64,000 nt of DNA, taken from Streptomyces longhuiensis. Lineage in GTDB: Bacteria > Actinomycetota > Actinomycetes > Streptomycetales > Streptomycetaceae. The stretch covers positions 3,979,501 through 4,043,500 of the forward strand of contig NZ_CP085173.1 of NCBI RefSeq assembly GCF_020616555.1. The letters are read 5' to 3'. Shown piece after piece: positions 34,471-42,102 of this stretch. Below the pieces are notes generated by a model. It made no database searches and was not told the DNA's origin. It saw only the letters and a program-made list of their open reading frames with translations. A program made the position numbers and the translations under genes. Numbering within the stretch: position 1 is the first letter of the stretch; each line of letters starts with the position of its first letter.

Positions 34471-35520
34471 ATGACGATCTCCCCCTCCTCATTCCAGCCT
34501 GGAGACATCCGGACACGTGCCGACATCCGCAAGGAACTGGGTGGCAGCCCACAAGGTGGCATCACTCCGTCCAAGGAGAAGAAGACCGTGGTCCTCTACT
34601 CGGACATCGGCTCAGGAGAGCAGTATGGGTACCGCGATGGATGGCTCCGCGAAGAGGACCATTTCGGCCCCGTCTACGAATATACCGGCGCAGGAACCCT
34701 GGGCGATCAGGTTTTTTCTGGAGGGAATGCATCGATTTTACGGCACGCCATAGATGGACGCACTCTACATTTGTTCATTGCGCACGGCAAAGTGCGAGGA
34801 AGTGATACTAAAACACACCGATATATTGGCGCCTTTAAACTGGATGCAAGTGAACCATACATCGTCCGCCAGGCACGAGATGAGGACAAAAAGAATCGCG
34901 ATGTAATCGTCTTCCGTCTTCGCCCGATCGGCACCTTCTTTCGATTGGAAGCCGACGAGATTCCGCCCGCGAAGAAGACCACGGTTTCTTTCATTCGCTC
35001 CCGGATGCGTCGGCGACTGGAGGAGCCCAAGGACGTCAGAGACACCCGTCAACGGGATATGTCAGCAGCGATAATTGCCTCACGCAATCGAGAGGACCTG
35101 GTCGCCGACTACGAGGAAACTCTCAGCCAGCGACAACACCACTTCGGGCGACTGGAGATACAGGTCAGAGACATTGAAGAGACTCTCCAAGCCTCCTTGT
35201 ACGACGAAAGCGCACACACGCTTTACGAACCAGCGGGGAGCGCGTCACGCCAGGCTCTCAAGGATGCGTTGGTGCAACTTATAGATATCAGCAGGCATCT
35301 AAACTCGATAGAGAACGGCATGCCACTACGCTGCATGGTATTGGCACCCGAGCTACCCGGCGAAGATATCCGCCAGCTCCTCACCCTGCACAACGTAGGG
35401 ATAGTTTACCGCGACGAAAACGGCGACCTGACAGAGCTCCAAGGCACCGGGCAGAATCCCCTTCCAGGGGGCACATCTAGAGGCATTTCATGTCTCGACT
35501 GTCCGGCTCGCTTGAATTGA
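34471..35520 (+). CDS. SRA-like (ScoMcrA type) domain joined to a PD-(D/E)XK-like domain
   Basis: A 349-residue protein. The first 150 residues (FQPGDIRTRADIRKELGG, QYGYRDGWL, YEYTGAGTLGDQVFSGGNASI, GRTLHLF) match the modified-base-recognising domain of ScoMcrA-type restriction enzymes. Residues 205-315 resemble a PD-(D/E)XK nuclease fold (LVADYEETL, SLYDESAHTLYEPAGSASRQALKDAL, APELPGEDIRQLLTLHNVGIVY). In active relatives the ExK element reads EAK; here it is Glu253-Pro-Ala255, so the lysine is missing. Leu90 is a TTA codon (34738-34740). The ATG at 34471 lacks a good ribosome site. Low GC sets it apart from its surroundings. Confidence 0.75.
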   Translation: MTISPSSFQPGDIRTRADIRKELGGSPQGGITPSKEKKTVVLYSDIGSGEQYGYRDGWLREEDHFGPVYEYTGAGTLGDQVFSGGNASILRHAIDGRTLHLFIAHGKVRGSDTKTHRYIGAFKLDASEPYIVRQARDEDKKNRDVIVFRLRPIGTFFRLEADEIPPAKKTTVSFIRSRMRRRLEEPKDVRDTRQRDMSAAIIASRNREDLVADYEETLSQRQHHFGRLEIQVRDIEETLQASLYDESAHTLYEPAGSASRQALKDALVQLIDISRHLNSIENGMPLRCMVLAPELPGEDIRQLLTLHNVGIVYRDENGDLTELQGTGQNPLPGGTSRGISCLDCPARLN

Positions 35521-35635
35521 TCAGATAACAAACAGCAGCTTGCGCAGCCCGCACCACGGACGTAGCTGCACCACAGGTTCCCGATCGGGAGGTGTGACAG
35601 CGTTGCGATGACTGTCATACCTCCGGCGCGAAAGG

Positions 35636-35857
35636 TCAGAAGTGAAAACTTCCGGCCTTGACCGCTGTGATGAACGAGGACCAGCCCGTTGAAGGGAAGA
35701 CCAGTGCGGGCCCGTTCGGGGTCTTGGAGTCGCGGACGGGGACGCCTGCGGGGTGGTGGTCCAGGACTTCCAGGCAGCTGCCGCCCTGGTCGTTGCTGTG
35801 GGACGACTTCCGCCAGCCCTTCAGTGACGCCGCGTGCGGGATGCTTCTGTCAGTCAT
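35636..35857 (-). CDS. DUF397 protein
   Basis: A 73-residue protein with the DUF397 pattern: WRKSSHSNDQGGSCLEV, then VPVRDSKTPNGPALVF and a closing Trp-x-x-Phe (WSSFITAVK). These proteins are widespread partners of XRE/DUF5753 regulators in Streptomyces. They act in development-linked regulation and are sometimes described as toxin-antitoxin-like (BldB/WhiJ-associated). The start overlaps the stop of the regulator upstream by eight bases, so the two are coupled. Confidence 0.9.
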   Translation of the reverse strand: MTDRSIPHAASLKGWRKSSHSNDQGGSCLEVLDHHPAGVPVRDSKTPNGPALVFPSTGWSSFITAVKAGSFHF

Positions 35858-36644
35858 GGCGTTCGTAGTCCCTTGCTGTTGCCCTGAGTAGAGCCAATGA
35901 TTCCTTGAGTGGCAGCGCGTTGCCCAGGGCGAAATCGTAGCGATGTTGCAGCTCCTGAACCACGGATGGGCTGTCGTGGATCTTCCCCATGTACAGCCCC
36001 TCGCCGTACGCCATGGGTGGCTGATCCTCGAACCACATCAGGGTGAGCATGTTGTTCAGCAGGGGATGGATGCCCAACGTGAAGGGCAGTACGTGGAGTT
36101 GGATCCGGCCGACTTCGACGAGGCTCGTGAGATGACCGATCTGCTCCGCCATGACGTGCGGGCCGCCGATTTGGCGGCGCAGTACGGCTTCATCCAGTAA
36201 TGCCCACACTACGGGCGCCACTGGATCCGCAAGGATCTTTGCTCGCTCAAGGCGTGTGACAAGGCGCCTGTCACGCTCCTCTTGCCCCACAGGAGGGAAC
36301 GACGTACCCAGAACCGCTCGTGCGTACCTTTCCGTTTGGAGGATGCCTGGGATGAAGGACAGCGCGAACTCGCGGATGATGGTGGCCTGCTGTTCGAGCT
36401 GGAGGGCTGTCTCGAAGTACTCTGCGACCGCCGCGTCTTCCGCCGGCAGGAAACTGCTGAGCACATTCCCCGTGCCCAACGCCTTGTCCAGCCGCCGCGC
36501 GTCCTCCTTTGACGGAAGACGACGCCCTGCCTCGATGTGTGCGATGTGCGAACGCGTCATGATCGCCCGGTCAGCCAGCTCCTGTTGCGTCAAGCCTGCC
36601 GCCTCACGCTGAGCCCTGAACCAATCCCCATAGGTGCTACTCAT
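35850..36644 (-). CDS. XRE-family regulator with DUF5753 domain
   Basis: A 264-residue regulator. The helix-turn-helix spans about residues 5-60 (WFRAQREAAGLTQQELADRAIMTRSHIAHIEAGRRLPS). The DUF5753 domain follows, with FIPGILQTERYARAVL, ERRLVTRLERAKIL-like sequence (DRRLVTRLERAKIL), WALLDEAVLRRQIGG and the late IHDSPSVVQEL. ATG at 36644 has GGGAG seven bases upstream; a TTG two codons earlier is less likely. With DUF397 it forms the common WhiJ-type pair. It ends at 35850, overlapping DUF397. Confidence 0.92.
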   Translation of the reverse strand: MSSTYGDWFRAQREAAGLTQQELADRAIMTRSHIAHIEAGRRLPSKEDARRLDKALGTGNVLSSFLPAEDAAVAEYFETALQLEQQATIIREFALSFIPGILQTERYARAVLGTSFPPVGQEERDRRLVTRLERAKILADPVAPVVWALLDEAVLRRQIGGPHVMAEQIGHLTSLVEVGRIQLHVLPFTLGIHPLLNNMLTLMWFEDQPPMAYGEGLYMGKIHDSPSVVQELQHRYDFALGNALPLKESLALLRATARDYERHD

Positions 36645-36840
36645 CGTCAACTCCCGTGTGACAGAGGCCTAGTCACCACAAACCCCCTGGTGAGCGTAAC
36701 CCTCGCCGTACCACTCTGTGAGTGGATCGCTACACAGCGATGTCCATGCAGGTCGACCTGCCCTCGGGCATGGAAGACCCCCGCGACCGTCCTCGAAACG
36801 GCCCGGGGGCATGGCCACCAACTTCACAGGAGTTGATGAC

Positions 36841-37155
36841 GTGTTGGACCTTATCGCCCGCTTCATCGAGGCGCTGCTCCGGCTTGTATGGCCCGCCTCC
36901 GGGCGGCACCGGCAGCACACGGGGGCACCGCCACCCAGCCCCGCGCCCACAGCCCCCACCGCGCCTCGCCGCCCCTCCCCGCACACGGCCCCCCTCCGCG
37001 GTGAAGACTCCCGGCTCGTCCGCCCCTACCTCCTCGCCCACGAGCAGCGCGAGCAGGCGAAGCGCCAGCGAGGTCACCGCCGCGCCCTGTGGCTCGCCGT
37101 GCACGGGGTGGATATCGGCCCGCGCCGCATCCACGGTGTTGAGGTGGTCGCGTGA
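36841..37155 (+). CDS. Small Streptomyces protein with Pro-rich middle
   Basis: A 104-residue protein. A short amphipathic helix (MLDLIARFIEALLRLVWPA) is followed by a Pro/Ala/Thr linker and a basic helix with RPYLLAHEQREQAKRQRGHRRALWLAVHGVDIG. Proteins of this shape are common next to DUF397/XRE pairs in Streptomyces, with no known role. GTG 36841 has AGGAG eight bases upstream and is preferred over ATG 36811. It overlaps the next gene by GTGA. Confidence 0.65.
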   Translation: MLDLIARFIEALLRLVWPASGRHRQHTGAPPPSPAPTAPTAPRRPSPHTAPLRGEDSRLVRPYLLAHEQREQAKRQRGHRRALWLAVHGVDIGPRRIHGVEVVA

Positions 37156-37556
37156 CCCACCAGAGTCACGACGCCACAACCGTCAGCCGGCCCCGCCTCC
37201 TCCCCTGGTCCAGCCTGGACGGGAAACCCTGCTACCTCGTAGGCGACGGCAGCGGCAACAGCCACCTCGCCCGCCTGGCCGACAACGTCGAATCCGTGCA
37301 GCTCGACATGGCGGAAGAACTCCTCGACCACGCCGCCGATCTCCTTGCCGTCGACGTCGACAGCAAGGCCACCGCGCACCAACTCCACTTCCTGGCAGCC
37401 CGATTGGTCGAGACACTGCACGACGTGCACCGCATCGCCCGTAGCAGAGGCGCCCGCCTCACCGTGCCTGATGACGATGACGATGACGATGACGACGAGC
37501 CGGTCGACGCCGAGTTGCAGACGAGTACGGGTAGGTCGATGAGAGACAGCCGATAA
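37152..37556 (+). CDS. Unknown small protein with poly-Asp run
   Basis: A 134-residue protein. It opens with a strand-rich segment (LPWSSLDGKPCYLVGDGSGNSHLARLADNVESVQL), followed by helices and an acidic tract of nine Asp at about 107-115, encoded by a GATGAC-type repeat. The GTG start overlaps the stop of the gene upstream, so the two are coupled. Similar small genes accompany DUF397/XRE pairs in Streptomyces. Function is unknown. Confidence 0.7.
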   Translation: MTHQSHDATTVSRPRLLPWSSLDGKPCYLVGDGSGNSHLARLADNVESVQLDMAEELLDHAADLLAVDVDSKATAHQLHFLAARLVETLHDVHRIARSRGARLTVPDDDDDDDDDEPVDAELQTSTGRSMRDSR

Positions 37557-37580
37557 CGCCCGCTCCCCGCGCAGCGTCCG

Positions 37581-37997
37581 TCAGGGCTGGTCGTACCAAG
37601 TGAACGAGGCGATGCGCCAGCCCTCCGGCGTGCGGACGAACTGGATGGACTTCGTGCCGCCGCCCTCGAACGGTTCGCCGTTCATGACGCCCGACTTGCG
37701 GTACTCGCCGAAGCGCGCCGCGATGTCGCCCGCGATCTGGGTCCGCTCACTCGTCTCCCACTCGGAGAACTCGACCAGCCGGCCGTCCGACAGCAGCTTC
37801 CGGCGCGGCTCGATGAACTCGTCCACCGTGTAGGCCGTGGTCGCCGAGCCGGTGCTCACGATCAACGCGCCCGGGATGGTGAGCCGGCGGATCCGGTCGA
37901 CGTCCGCCTCACTGCCGCCCCTGTTGTCGAACGCCCCGAAGAACTCGGCCGTGATCGCGTCTATTTCGGTCTTGGTGGTGCTTGTCGTCTCGGACAT
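37581..37997 (-). CDS. SnoaL/NTF2-like protein
   Basis: A 138-residue single-domain protein of the NTF2 cone fold: an opening helix (EIDAITAEFFGAFDN), a hydrophobic strand (GALIVSTGSATTAYTVDEFIEPRRKLL), and the late beta sheet ending FVRTPEGWRIASFTWYDQP. Members include steroid isomerases and small dehydratases as well as non-catalytic proteins. No acid/base pair can be assigned with confidence. ATG 37997 gives the family length. Confidence 0.72.
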   Translation of the reverse strand: MSETTSTTKTEIDAITAEFFGAFDNRGGSEADVDRIRRLTIPGALIVSTGSATTAYTVDEFIEPRRKLLSDGRLVEFSEWETSERTQIAGDIAARFGEYRKSGVMNGEPFEGGGTKSIQFVRTPEGWRIASFTWYDQP

Positions 37998-38220
37998 GGC
38001 CGGGACAGTAGCACCCAGCCGGACGGACCTGTCGGGGCGACGGTTCGGTCGCTCCGCAGGTCTGCTGGAGGTGCCTAACTCTCGTGAGTTGCAAGGTTTT
38101 TGGAGACCGCCGACGACCAATCCAGGCTGACGGCCGGACCTCCCGCCGGTGAGTTCCGGCCGACCCGTGCTCACGGCGAGACGAGGGGGCGGAGACTGGC
38201 TGGGTGCGGGTGCCGAGGCC

Positions 38221-38922
38221 CTACTCGCCGCCCTGCCCCCGCCCCTCCCCGTAATCCGCCACGAAGCCTCCCCCGCCCACCTGCTCCGCCACCCGCGCCA
38301 GCCAGCCGCTCGGGGAGTACGGCGACGGGGGGTCGACCTCCATGCCCAGTTCCGTCAGCGCCAGCGCGTAGTCCGACTCGTCCAGGGGCAGGGCCAGCAG
38401 TTCGTGGAGCTCTCCCGCCAGGCGGGCCTTGAGGTGGGGGTCGGTGGTGGTGATGTAGTCCGTGGTCGCCGCGTCGTGGTCGGCGAACTCGTCCGGCATG
38501 TCCTGGGAGAACCAGCCACCGAGGAACTGCGCCGCCTCCGGGAAGCGGGCGCGCCACTCCCAGTGGGTCAAGGGTGCTGAAGGGGGCGGGACTTCGCCTT
38601 CTTCGATGCTCTGCTTGATGTGGTCGGCGAGGATGGCCAGCCAGCCCTGGATGTCGCCCTCGGGCAGCCCGACGTCCGGGACCGGGTAGAACTCGCCCAG
38701 GCGCAGGCGCACTCGGCCCGGAGGGTTGCGGGAGTACTCGCGCAGCTGCGTCTCGGCGGTGGCCAGCGCCCAGGGGCGGGTGTGCCAGGTGTGGCGCAGG
38801 TAGGCGGTGAGGGCGGTGCTCGGCTTGTCCTCGGTGTCGTCGGCGGACTGGCCGTCGTAGGCGCGCATCACCTGGTCCAACTCGCCGTAACGTCGGTCGT
38901 GTTCGAGGGGTTTCATGGGCAC
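38221..38922 (-). CDS. Probable CdiI-type immunity protein
   Basis: A 233-residue protein. The second half matches contact-dependent-inhibition immunity proteins of the CdiI_2 type: FLGGWFSQDMPDEFADHDAA, then a helical stretch KARLAGELHELLALPLDESDYALALTELGMEV and the closing WLARVAEQV. The first 120 residues have no recognised domain. Its place at the end of a polymorphic toxin locus supports an immunity role. GTG 38922 and ATG 38916 are both possible starts. It is 40 bases downstream of the truncated RNase A-like gene. Confidence 0.75.
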   Translation of the reverse strand: MPMKPLEHDRRYGELDQVMRAYDGQSADDTEDKPSTALTAYLRHTWHTRPWALATAETQLREYSRNPPGRVRLRLGEFYPVPDVGLPEGDIQGWLAILADHIKQSIEEGEVPPPSAPLTHWEWRARFPEAAQFLGGWFSQDMPDEFADHDAATTDYITTTDPHLKARLAGELHELLALPLDESDYALALTELGMEVDPPSPYSPSGWLARVAEQVGGGGFVADYGEGRGQGGE

Positions 38923-38962
38923 GGCTACGGCGTCCTCTACGGGGTGATACGGATACGGCTGG

Positions 38963-39271
38963 CTACAGGTAGACCGGGAACGTGGCGTGCACGACGAAGC
39001 CGTGCGGGCTCGCGTCGTCCCGCTTGAGGATGACGCGCGCGGCCCGTACGTCGACGGGGTCGCGGCCCGCCAGCATCATCGCCTGGAGCAGGACCCGGCC
39101 GACCGGGTCCGGGCGGGACGGCCACGCGGCCTCGATGGCGAGGCGGGAGCGGGTCGACTGCGCGAGCCAGCGGTGGATGAGCTGCTCGTTGGCGGTGACC
39201 ACCTGCTGGGTGGCCCACTGCGCGGTCTCGCGGTCGGGGTAGGTGGCGGAGCGGGTCGGGTGTGCGGTCAT
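38963..39271 (-). CDS. Headless RNase A-like toxin domain
   Basis: A 102-residue protein that resembles the C-terminal part of the CdiA-type RNase A-like toxin domain: a start near YPDRETAQWATQQVV, the helix EQLIHRWLAQS, and the strands VRAARVILKRDD and HGFVVHATFPVYL. The N-terminal His-Val-Gly segment that carries the catalytic histidine in the full toxin at 39936 is absent. The ATG overlaps the stop of the gene at 39268 as ATGA, so it is translated as a separate small protein. It may be a leftover cassette or a decoy. Confidence 0.65.
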   Translation of the reverse strand: MTAHPTRSATYPDRETAQWATQQVVTANEQLIHRWLAQSTRSRLAIEAAWPSRPDPVGRVLLQAMMLAGRDPVDVRAARVILKRDDASPHGFVVHATFPVYL

Positions 39272-39930
39272 GAGTGCTCTCGCTGCATGTGCTCGTTGGT
39301 GGTGGCGATGAGTTCCTGGAGCCGGTCGCGGGTGGCCCAGTACAGGTGCCGCTTGAGCCCGTCCGGGCCCGGGAAGAGGACCAGCGCGCGCTGCGCCTCG
39401 GTGGTGTAGGACGCGGCACGCTCAGCGCAATAGGGGTGTTCGTTCGTCACCGCCGACCGCACCACGTCCGCGAATTCCTGATCCCCTTCGTCCATGAGGA
39501 TCGCGTCGAATCCGAAGAGGTAGGGGAAGGTCAGCTGGAATTCCCAGCCCGACATCGGGAGTTCGTCGTACTCGGGTGAGGGCTCGCGGTCGAGGATTCG
39601 TACGATCTCGGCGAGCATCCGCAGATACTCCGCCGGGTCCACGTCGCCGACCGCTCGCTCCGCCTTTTCCCGGAACTCCGGCGGGAAGGGGGTGAGTCCT
39701 TCGCCGCGTTCCACGGAATCCGCCGCGAATTCAAGAACTCCGGAAGCCGCGTAGACGGAACAGTTCCAGTTCGCGATCCAGTTGCCGCGGACGGTGCGGA
39801 TGTAGCGCCGGATCTCGTCGTCGAGAGACAGCTCGCCCTTGGACTCCTGCGCCTTGACGGCGAGATCGAGGAGTCGCGGCGCCGGGCCGTCCGAGAACAG
39901 TGAGGCTGGGAAGGACTGCACGTCGACCAC
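39268..39930 (-). CDS. Probable immunity protein of the RNase A-like toxin
   Basis: A 220-residue soluble protein with no recognised family. It contains helices (SLDDEIRRYIRTVRGNWIANWN), a Trp/Phe-rich middle (SGWEFQLTFPYLFGFDAILMDE) and a helical C-terminus (WATRDRLQELIATTNEHMQRE). It starts five bases after the toxin stop, the usual place for the cognate immunity gene. GTG at 39930 or 39921 are possible starts; the latter has better spacing to AGGAGA. Immunity is inferred from position only. Confidence 0.6.
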   Translation of the reverse strand: MVDVQSFPASLFSDGPAPRLLDLAVKAQESKGELSLDDEIRRYIRTVRGNWIANWNCSVYAASGVLEFAADSVERGEGLTPFPPEFREKAERAVGDVDPAEYLRMLAEIVRILDREPSPEYDELPMSGWEFQLTFPYLFGFDAILMDEGDQEFADVVRSAVTNEHPYCAERAASYTTEAQRALVLFPGPDGLKRHLYWATRDRLQELIATTNEHMQREHS

Positions 39931-39935
39931 CTCTC

Positions 39936-41651
39936 CTAGGGTCCCTTGTGCGGCATGGCAGTGAGCACGATGAAGGGCGGGTGAAGGCCTTCCTTGTAGA
40001 TCAGGCGGACCTGCACCCAGCTCTTGTCGTCGGCTTTGGCACTCATGCCGTCAGCATCATAGTCGTCACGCGAGACGCTGCGACCCGTGGACTGACCCGC
40101 GAATTCCTTGTAGATCGGAGGCTGGATCTCCGATTTGTTCGGGTCGTAGTTCGGGTTGTTCTGGATCTTCTTCTCGACGCTCTCGATCCACTTGTCGATG
40201 CGGTCGGCGTTGTTGATGTCCTCGATCGCCGCGGTGGTGAATTTCTGGGCGGACGCGAGGTCCTTGAACGTCGAAGCGGCGGGTGCACCGGCCTGATCAC
40301 GGAGCCGCATTCTCAGCTGGTCGTCGGTGAGGCCGACATGCTTGTCGATGGGATGGCTTCCGTAGAGGCCTTCCTGATTCGCCAGGTCCAGCGGATAGAA
40401 CATGTTGTCCGGGTCCTGCCCCGGAACGGTGAAGTGGTGCTCTTTTTTGTAGTCGTTCAGCGAGCGCGCGCCGAAGGCCTCCGCGCGCGCCTCCTCCGCC
40501 GCGTATGTCGGCGCGGCTCGGTGCGCCTCGTCCAACGCCTCCATGAGCGCGTCGAGTCGGGGCCAGAGCGCGTTCACGCGGCGGTTGTACTCCTCCACGA
40601 CGCGGTTGAGCGCGGCTGTGTCGATGTTGAGCGTGATCTCGACGCTCAACTCCGCGCCGCCCTTGGCGAGGCCCTTGAGGAAGCGGCCCACGCCCTTCGC
40701 GCCCTCCTTGAGGTCCTTGAGGTCGACGCCGTCACTGAGGTCGATGTCGCCGACGGCCTTCTTGACCGCGTCGAAGTAGATGTCCCAGACCTCGCCGTTC
40801 ACGTACACCGCCGCCTCGGCGAACTCGCGCAGCAGGTCGCTGATCTTCATCGCGGTGTCGAACAGGACGGTCATGACCGGGTGGCTCGGCTTCTGGTTGG
40901 CGGCCGAGTCGTGCTTCCACTCGTAGTTCGCCGTCGTCGTGCCCCAGGCCGTACTGCCCCACAGCGAGCTGCAGAACTGGCGCATGGCGTCGTGCCATTC
41001 GCTGTTGCTCTGCTGGGTGATGCTGTACATCTGGCCCGTCAGATTGCCCTCGGCCCAGGACAGCGCCTTCGTCATGTCCGCCCAGGACTGCGACAGCGAG
41101 TTGAGGTAGTGCTGCTGTGGATACGGGTAGACCTCGGCGACCTTGCCCCAGCGGAAGGCGTGTTCGAGCAGCGGGCGGATGACGTGCCAGACGACGTCCG
41201 GGATGCACTCCAGGAGCGAGCGGATGAAGTCGTCGCCGCCGTCGTCGTCGCCCCACTTCAGGTCGGGGACCGATCCGTAGTCCGGGGCCTTGTCGATGAC
41301 GACGGGCGGAGGCTGCGTCTGGGGCTTGGTCTTGCCCGAGGCGTCGTTGGCGGCCTCCGCCTTGGAGTAGTTGTTCGCGGTGGTGGCGAAGCCGACCGCG
41401 GCGCCTCCGATACTGACGACGGCCTTGGCCCACACCTCGAGGTAGCGGTTGCCGGCCTTGAGGTAGGAGGCGGCGAAGGCCTGCGGGGCCGTGCCGTAGC
41501 CGCCCGCGTCGGGGTACTCCTTCAACTCCTTGATCAGGTTCTTGGCGGCCTTGTCGAACGGCGTCTGCTCGCCCGCGAACCCGCCCGCGACCTGGTGCAG
41601 GGTGGAGGGCTTGACGTCGATGGTGCCGCTGCTCGGCGTCGGCGTCCCCAT
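39936..41651 (-). CDS. Polymorphic toxin with RNase A-like C-terminal domain
   Basis: A 571-residue toxin. The N-terminal half is helical, with a WXG-like segment (QVAGGFAGEQTPFDKAAKNLI) and long amphipathic helices through about residue 400 (LREFAEAAVYVNGEVWDIYFDAVKKA). The last 140 residues match the CdiA-CT RNase A-like family: His434 and His438 in SHPIDKHVGLTDDQL, then ASTFKDLASAQKF and the end VRLIYKEGLHPPFIVLTAMP. No signal peptide is present. The ATG overlaps the stop of the WXG100-like gene (TGATG). Export by the type VII system is the usual route for this layout. Confidence 0.85.
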   Translation of the reverse strand: MGTPTPSSGTIDVKPSTLHQVAGGFAGEQTPFDKAAKNLIKELKEYPDAGGYGTAPQAFAASYLKAGNRYLEVWAKAVVSIGGAAVGFATTANNYSKAEAANDASGKTKPQTQPPPVVIDKAPDYGSVPDLKWGDDDGGDDFIRSLLECIPDVVWHVIRPLLEHAFRWGKVAEVYPYPQQHYLNSLSQSWADMTKALSWAEGNLTGQMYSITQQSNSEWHDAMRQFCSSLWGSTAWGTTTANYEWKHDSAANQKPSHPVMTVLFDTAMKISDLLREFAEAAVYVNGEVWDIYFDAVKKAVGDIDLSDGVDLKDLKEGAKGVGRFLKGLAKGGAELSVEITLNIDTAALNRVVEEYNRRVNALWPRLDALMEALDEAHRAAPTYAAEEARAEAFGARSLNDYKKEHHFTVPGQDPDNMFYPLDLANQEGLYGSHPIDKHVGLTDDQLRMRLRDQAGAPAASTFKDLASAQKFTTAAIEDINNADRIDKWIESVEKKIQNNPNYDPNKSEIQPPIYKEFAGQSTGRSVSRDDYDADGMSAKADDKSWVQVRLIYKEGLHPPFIVLTAMPHKGP

Positions 41652-41962
41652 CAGGCCGCGCCCCAGCCGCGCAGGACCGCCCGGTGCGCCGCCGCGTAGT
41701 TGATGTGGCCGGTCGTCACGATCTCGTGCAGCCACTTCTGGGCCGCCTGGAGGTCCTGGGCCGAGTGGTCCCACTCGTCGAGCTTGTCGACGAACATCTC
41801 CCGGGCCTCGCCCTGCCAGGACAGGACGACGGGCTCTACGCGCTCGTAGAGGTCGTCGATCCGGCCGTTGAGCTGCTTGAGGATGTCCTCGAGCTCCACC
41901 GCGAGGTGGTGGAGGGTGGTGAAGGTGACCGATATGTGGTCGTCGGCGTCGCTGGGCGGCAC
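41651..41962 (-). CDS. WXG100-family protein
   Basis: A 103-residue two-helix protein with the turn motif VLSWQGEAREMF and flanking helices LHHLAVELEDILKQLNGRIDDLYER and LDEWDHSAQDLQAAQKWLHEI. GTG 41962 has AGGGGGA just upstream; an ATG 14 codons earlier at 42004 would add a basic tail. Such proteins pair with a second WXG100 protein to form the exported helical bundle of a type VII system. It is coupled to the toxin gene by overlapping stop and start. Confidence 0.8.
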   Translation of the reverse strand: MPPSDADDHISVTFTTLHHLAVELEDILKQLNGRIDDLYERVEPVVLSWQGEAREMFVDKLDEWDHSAQDLQAAQKWLHEIVTTGHINYAAAHRAVLRGWGAA

Positions 41963-42102
41963 GGATCCCCCTTGTCGCTGTGCGCGTCTGCGGCTACGAG
42001 TCATGGCTACGGCTGCATCCGCGTACGGGCTTGCGGTCTACGGCTGCGTACGGGTGCGGCGGCGAATGGTGAACGTGCGGATGGCCGGGTGGACCGGCCG
42101 GA

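Noticed and set aside
30438..35635. The accessory block as a prophage or integrative element
   Set aside because: No integrase, phage structural gene, transposase or flanking tRNA/direct repeat was seen around it.
36718..36840. Longer start for the small gene at 36841
   Set aside because: AGGAG lies eight bases before GTG 36841, and the upstream part is not coding-like.
37453..37502. GATGAC repeats as a possible CRISPR or regulatory array
   Set aside because: They are a simple in-frame Asp-codon repeat with no spacers.
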